From assembly GCA_024362935.1 (NCBI GenBank), contig JANCRA010000010.1, positions 5,324,501 to 5,388,500 of the forward strand: 64,000 nucleotides of DNA, given 5' to 3'. Positions 58,801 to 64,000 of the stretch are shown piece by piece. Made by a program: the position numbers and the translations under genes. This DNA is from Setophaga petechia (taxonomy: Eukaryota > Chordata > Aves > Passeriformes > Parulidae). The notes beneath the pieces are model-generated. The model did no database searches. It worked only from the letters and a program-made list of their open reading frames with translations, and had not been told where the DNA came from. Every line of letters starts with the position of its first letter. Position 1 is the first letter of the stretch.

Positions 58801-59324
58801 TGATTTTGTCTAAGAATGGAAGGGCTGAGAGGGGTGGATATAAGAAGACATTGGTGTGTTTTTCTAATTATATCAGCTGATTTTCTTTTTCTGAAGACAT
58901 ATCTCTAATTTTAGAAAATGTTGTCTGCACAGCACATGCACTGGACATGCAGTCAGTGAATAAATAAGTACCTGGGCTTGCTTCATTCACTACTGAGGCA
59001 GAAGAGGAAGGATCTTCCCTTGTGCTGTAAAACCTCAACCTGAAAACTGCAGTTCAGGTACAGTTCTTCTTCCTTAAAGGGAAAAGAAGAAAAATCATTC
59101 ATCTGATGACCAGGAAAGAGACCAGCAATTTGTGCTGGGATAAAACTAGCAGGAAACATTCAGATATATCCTGAATTGGAGCTCCTGCTGTCCCAGTCAT
59201 CAAAATGTAAATGTGCATGTTCCCAAAAATGCAGTTCTTCTCCAACCCCAAAATATGTCCTGTTCTACCCCATATCTTCTCTAAAGAACAGAGAACAATC
59301 AGTGGTTAAAACAAGCATGGGTAG

Positions 59325-59597
59325 GAATGTAGTAGCACTGCTATAAAACAAGTTTTAGCATGGTCTGCTGATAAATCTGCTGTAATACAAGATGTAAGAA
59401 TAGCCTTTGTCTTAAAAACACTGGAACAAGTAGATCTAAATCTTGTACAGAGTGAAGCTGAATTAGAAAACAACATTAACCACGTGAAATTGCCACCTGC
59501 CTCTGGGCCAGGCCCTGCCACCTCCACCTCAGAGGCAACAGAAGAGCCCTGTCTCATCACTCAAAGACTCACCAAGCTAGCTCAGGTCCCCAAATAA
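59325..59597 (+). other. Unexplained 90-codon open frame without ATG
   Basis: It is open from the codon after a TAG at 59322-59324 to the TAA at 59595-59597. The translation looks protein-like, for example A-I-K-Q-V-L-A-W-S-A-D-K-S near the start and E-Q-V-D-L-N-L-V-Q-S-E-A-E-L-E-N in the middle, followed by a Pro/Ser/Thr-rich part. There is no methionine start. It may be a decayed exon, a fragment of a mobile-element protein, or chance. Confidence 0.25.
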
Positions 59598-60164
59598 GTC
59601 ACAAAGCTGCTCTGGCACACTGTGCCCACAGCAGGACACTCACATCATCCCTCTGGATGCAAAAGGCAGCTGCTACCAATGGGGACAGGATCAGGAGAAG
59701 CTGCAAGTCAGGGGGAAACAAACATCAATTCCAGCCTTATGTATGAAATGAACATTTCCATAGCAACCACTGACTCCATCAGCCCAATTTTCAGGGTTGG
59801 ATTTGTATTTATTAAAGAAAAGAAGCATGAAATGTTAATGTGAGGCTGTTACAAAAGGGAAATAGCCTGTTGATGGAAACTGCTGGGCCATAAATGAAGA
59901 ACTACAGTAGATTAAAGTGTTTGTGCATTTCTTTGGGGCTATACATTCCTTCACTTCTGTGGATGTGATCTGTTCAAATACCTCTGCACTCAAAAATTTT
60001 AAAAAGTTGAATTTTAACTAAAACCTTTAAGAATAATTCAAAAGTAACAATGAATTACCTTTCTAAAAACCCAAACCTGATCAAGTTTGCAAGCATGTAT
60101 TCTCCCTCCTTTTTCAAGGTTTGTTGTAATTATCCATCAGGGATGAATGTGCTCCACAGAGTTT

Positions 60165-60228
60165 AAAAATACTGGGGGTTGGACTAGATGACTTCCAGAG
60201 GTCCCTTCCAACCATTTTCTCTATGGCT
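60165..60228 (+). mobile_element. CR1 LINE 3' tail fragment
   Basis: The sequence tgggggttggactagatgac followed by ttccagaggtcccttccaacc is the conserved CR1 3' end, about 60 bp. Confidence 0.9.
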
Positions 60229-61599
60229 AAAGGAGAGAACTGACTGGTTTGTATTTTGTCCAGCTATTTGTTAATTAAAATACAAACTAATGACAACATA
60301 CTAACCAAACTTCCATTGTCACATACTTCAGTAATCAGCATTAAAACAGGTCTCTTACACATTCAATTTTAAAATACTTCAAGGTCATAGAATCTCTGGC
60401 AACCCAAGTATTACCAAACTTTACATTCCTAGAACTACAGAAGATGATATGAGAGCAAAGCAAACTCTACAGATCAGATTCCATGCCCAGACAATCAGAT
60501 GAAGGCAGGGAATCAAACTATCACAGCATCAACAAGTCTTCAGCTGAATTTCTGCCGTTCATATGCAGCTAAAGGAACAAGTCAGAAAGGGCAATGCAAA
60601 AAAAAGACAAAAATTAAGATCTCCATAATTAGCTGGTAATTCAGCTGAAATGAGATGCCAGTAGCAACAGTTAGGTGCTTAGTTTAGCTATTTTCCCTAT
60701 TATCAGCAGCACAAAAGTCAGCATTTCAACAGCTGCTGTATTTTCTGTCTGAAACCTGGCTTCAGAAACGATTGCAGGGCAATGATGGCTGTTTGCTGGG
60801 CTCTAGAACAGCAGATATTCCACAGAATCCTTGGAAGCCTCTGGAGTAAGTGGGTAATGAACACATCCTGAAGGATTTCTGGGACATTTTAAAGCTTTTT
60901 CACATACTGCAGGAGAGAAGTTGGACTGTGAAATGGGCTAGGACTGTGTTTGTGGCTACCACTGTAGGAGGTAATACTGTAAATATCTCTAAATATTTTC
61001 TGTGTGCTCTGAGTGTCAATGCCTCTTACATGCCAACAGGCATAAGGTTCAGTGGATCAACATCTAGTCCATTTCTTTGTGAAATAAGCAGCTGGAATAA
61101 CCCTTTGATTCTGACTGCTTCTCCAATAAGAAGGCTGGCAACCTGCTCGTACAAAAGATCAGCTCATGTTCAGTATTTGCACATTTTTGGGGCAGTCACT
61201 GGAGCTGTTATTTGTGGCTTGTCACCCTCGTCTGGGATGGCAGGATGAGCAGTGAATTGACTCAGGGTCCTGTTTATAAAATAAGCTCTTACCAAAACTT
61301 AAATGGGGGGAGGCCTGATATGAAATAGTTACAGTACTTGTGATAATTGAACAAAATTACAAAATTGACACTGTCTTCTAAGGGGTCAAGAGCAATGTTT
61401 GCTCCTCGTACAGGACAATTTTCACTTTCTGATCTGATAATAATTTTTTCAAAAATAACCAGCATAGGAACAAGATAGAAATCAGAGACTTCAGATTGCA
61501 GAGGATGGGTCAGATAATCCTACTAATTATTTTCTAGAGTTAAGCAATATGAAATGCTATTGAGATAAACAGCTCTCTATTGCAGTGTGTTTTCTCTAG

Positions 61600-62277
61600 G
61601 TTTTATTAGCATTCCTACTGTTTGTGATTTTATAATCCCTTTATATTGTCCTCCCCCTATCTTTTGGAGCGGGCAGGTTCCCCATTTTGTATCCAATGTT
61701 CTGAAATTAGACTGGCACCCTCATTGTTACTCAGTTCTGTTAAGTGTCAGTCCTGTTTGTTACCCTGCCAGGCCTAAACCCCTCCCCGTTGTCAATCCCC
61801 CCTATCCCTACCCTTTTCTCCAGAACTTTCCTTGCTCTCCCTGCCATTAGATGTCAATCCTACCCCGAACCTGCCCTCTCTCCAGAAATTTCCCTGTCAA
61901 TTTTGTATCCCTTAGAACCCTATTGGTTTATTCAAGTTATTCCCCTCCCTGGTGCCCCTCCACATAAAATACCCCTCCTCAGACCCCTCCCCAACGACAG
62001 CCCTATAGGTTTGCTGCCCTAAACCCTTCCTCCTAAGACGTGTTATGAAAACCTCTGGAAGCCTCGAGTCTGGGTCTTGGGTATCTTGGGATGTTGGGCT
62101 CGGGGAGGCTGTTATCAAATAAAGCAACCCCAGTTCCACCCTGAGAATCATGCTGCTGTTCCTTTGTTCCCTGCTGGGCCATCTCTGGTAGCTGGGATCT
62201 GCAGAGCTTGCCAGGGGGTCTGTTGTTCCCCTGTTGTCACCAAGCCAGGTCACCTTAACCTGAGCACACTGTGACAG
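61600..62277 (+). mobile_element. LTR-like element with TATA box and poly(A) signal
   Basis: A pyrimidine-rich block is followed by CATAAAATACCCC (about 61966), the R-like region and AATAAA at 62118-62123. It appears to end ACACTGTGACA at 62276. This order of promoter and poly(A) signal about 155 bp apart is that of a retroviral LTR. The left end is not defined and no internal genes adjoin it. Confidence 0.6.
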
Positions 62278-62278
62278 C

Positions 62279-63117
62279 TGTTATAAATGAGAAGCTTGAC
62301 TAGGCTAATATTCAAGCAGCAATCAATTTATTAATTAATACAGTAAACTATGAGCAATACAGTGCTGGGTACAGTGGGGGAAGTTTTCTCTCCAACTGCA
62401 CACCAATAGTTGAGGCTTACAGGTATTTATAGGGGTACTCATCAGCTTTCTCAGCAGTTTCTATTCCAAATTTCTATGTCACAGTTCTATACACTGCTGT
62501 GATTTAGTTTTACTCACAGTGTATCCCAAAAGGAGTATCCCCAGATGGTGGGGGTCTGGGTTCCGAAAGAAGGAAGAAGTATCCCATCTGGGGAGGTCCA
62601 GCTCTCCAGATGTGGGTCCAACTTTTAATTGCAAGGACTATAAATCTCATAACAGTGATGTCCAGCTTCCCTTGGTCAAAACTATTAATCCTTGAGTTGA
62701 TGTTCATCTTCCTTTCTCAAGCTGCTTTTCACTGTTTTGTCAAGGCGTGAGATAACTATGTTTCCTTTTTATATATTCTAAAGCTATAGTTTTAAAGATC
62801 CTTACTACAAGAAATGTTCTAATATTATACTTTAAAAGGTTATTATTGCAAAACTCTTCAAGGTTTAGCTACAAGCAGAAAGTTCCTGTCAAAAAGCAAC
62901 ATCCTTAAAGCTTTAATTCAAATGCTCCTAAATCAACTTAAGATTTAAAAAGGTTAATTGCAAACAAAGGATAGGTTCAAAGGCCTTCTTCCATGCTTTA
63001 CTTTCCTCACTTATTATTAGAATTCATCTTTATCACTGTCCCATGGTCGGTTTCCACACTTATCACAATCACAAATTCAAAATCACACGTTGCCTGTATG
63101 TACCTGACACAAAACAC
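62279..63117 (-). mobile_element. LTR-like element, inverted
   Basis: Read on the minus strand it shows TATAAATA (62431-62424), AATAAA (62332-62327) and an end CATTTATAACA at 62279, the layout of an LTR 3' half. The minus-strand 5' end may be TGTTTTGTG near 63117; the flanks cagc on each side there are only suggestive. Its 3' end abuts the 3' end of the plus-strand LTR. Confidence 0.55.
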
Positions 63118-64000
63118 AGCTTGGTATTTCACACAGCTCTCCTTTTTTCCCCATTAACAGCAGAGATTAGGAAGAAGTTTAAAAAAAAAAAAAAAGTAAA
63201 AAGAGAAACCAAGAAGGGCAGTTGGGCACAAAAATCCACTGACAGCCTGCAGGAGCCTGACACCTCAGTTTTATTTGTTATTCTTAAAATCTACTCCTGC
63301 TGCCAAGGCAGCAGAGTTGATGTGCTCTGTTTACAGCAGGAGAAGCCAGAGCCCAGGACAACTGCAGCCCTGCCAGGCCTGGAGGTGAAGGCACTGCTTT
63401 GTTCCAGGGGCATTCCCATGCCCGAATCCTCAGTGGAGGAACAAAATCACCAATGGCAACAGCTGAATAAACACAAAGCACATTTCAATGGGCAGCTGAA
63501 GTGCCAGGGGAGACAGACATTAACCACCCTCACACTCATCTCGGGACACTTTTGTGTCCACATTTGACAGTTCTTCCCTTGAATGTTGTTTGGTTTGTTA
63601 TAACTCAGAAGCTTAAAATAACAGTGCCCAGTGTAGTTATTAAACCCCAAGCCAGCCCTCTAACAATTGCTTAATTTATTTCCCACTGTTATGTCCCTGG
63701 ACTTTTATCTTCGATCAGAACAAAAGAATTCCAGCCTCCAGCCCATGTTAGACAGAGAGAGATTTTGAAAGGATATAAGGACAACTATTATTTGTTGGGA
63801 GGTTATTTGTGAAGAACAGGAAGTTCAGGGAAGATGGAAAGAAGTCAAATTGCTTTCCAAGAATAAGAAGAAAAGCTTTTTAAAACCAGTATATTTTGCC
63901 GCTTTATCTTTGCTTCTCTCCCAAGACAAAAGATTTTGCATTGTGACTTTATCACAATTGGTTTTGTATCTAGAAAATTAAATGTCATTGTTCTCTAAAA
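63118..64000. other. Intergenic, no supported feature
   Basis: It contains an A run at about 63181-63195. The 174-codon frame at 63043-63567 starts with GTG, partly inside the LTR, and is not recognisable. Confidence 0.55.

Larger units (their letters stand above)
58801..61599. other. Intergenic with one unexplained open frame
   Basis: It holds the 90-codon open frame at 59325-59597 and a CR1 tail at about 60165-60228. A 132-codon ORF at 60850-61248 (+) is unrecognised. No exon structure can be defended. Confidence 0.55.

Noticed and set aside
60850..61248. 132-codon plus-strand ORF
   Set aside because: No recognisable family and no flanking gene signals.
63043..63567. 174-codon plus-strand frame
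   Set aside because: It starts with GTG, begins within an LTR-like element and has an A-run-derived lysine stretch.
44400..64000. NOL8 or CENPP, which neighbour IARS1 in human
   Set aside because: No exon resembling either protein was found on either strand, so the gene order here differs or they lie outside the window.
1..64000. tRNA, rRNA or other standard RNA genes
   Set aside because: No tRNA B-box with a foldable cloverleaf and no rRNA-like sequence was seen by eye; a covariance-model search would be needed to exclude small RNAs.

Overview
The window is genomic DNA of a bird, most probably a songbird. It has vertebrate-type split genes with GT-AG (and some GC-AG) introns, CpG-island promoters, CR1 LINE tails in both orientations, and several solitary LTRs of the kind that litter passerine genomes. 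There are no prokaryotic gene features.

Positions 1 to about 40,000 hold the 5' half of IARS1 (cytoplasmic isoleucyl-tRNA synthetase) on the minus strand. Twelve coding exons (35629 down to 3718) join in frame to give residues 1-434 plus two bases of codon 435. They cover the N-terminus, the HIGH-type ATP-binding motif, the first half of the Rossmann catalytic core and the CP1 editing domain. The KMSKS loop, anticodon-binding part and C-terminus lie beyond the left edge. Every exon has an acceptor and a donor, and all phases match; two consecutive introns use GC donors. Upstream of the start codon are two exon-like segments (near 38.35 kb and 39.37 kb) and a CpG-island promoter (39.7-40.3 kb). 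Depending on a 5-nt choice of acceptor, these encode either an upstream ORF or a 69-residue in-frame N-terminal extension.

The IARS1 introns carry a 15 x 44 bp minisatellite (16546-17205), an almost identical 203-bp tandem duplication next to an exon, an AT-rich array in a branch-point region, a CR1 copy and three solitary LTRs.

Positions 40,300 to 44,400 hold a divergent, intronless plus-strand gene (43523-44209, 228 residues) in its own CpG island. It has a tandem GTACGCG promoter array, two small upstream ORFs and a very short 3'UTR with a poly(A) signal. Its core motif and C-terminus resemble CCER1. Human CCER1 sits beside one SLRP gene cluster (EPYC/KERA/LUM/DCN) and IARS1 beside the paralogous cluster (OGN/OMD/ASPN), so the gene may be a CCER1 ohnolog. 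This rests on remembered family sequence and gene order.

Positions 44,400 to 64,000 show no gene I can support. The stretch is AT-rich intergenic DNA with CR1 tails, solitary LTRs (one pair tail to tail), old tandem duplications and one unexplained open frame at 59325-59597.
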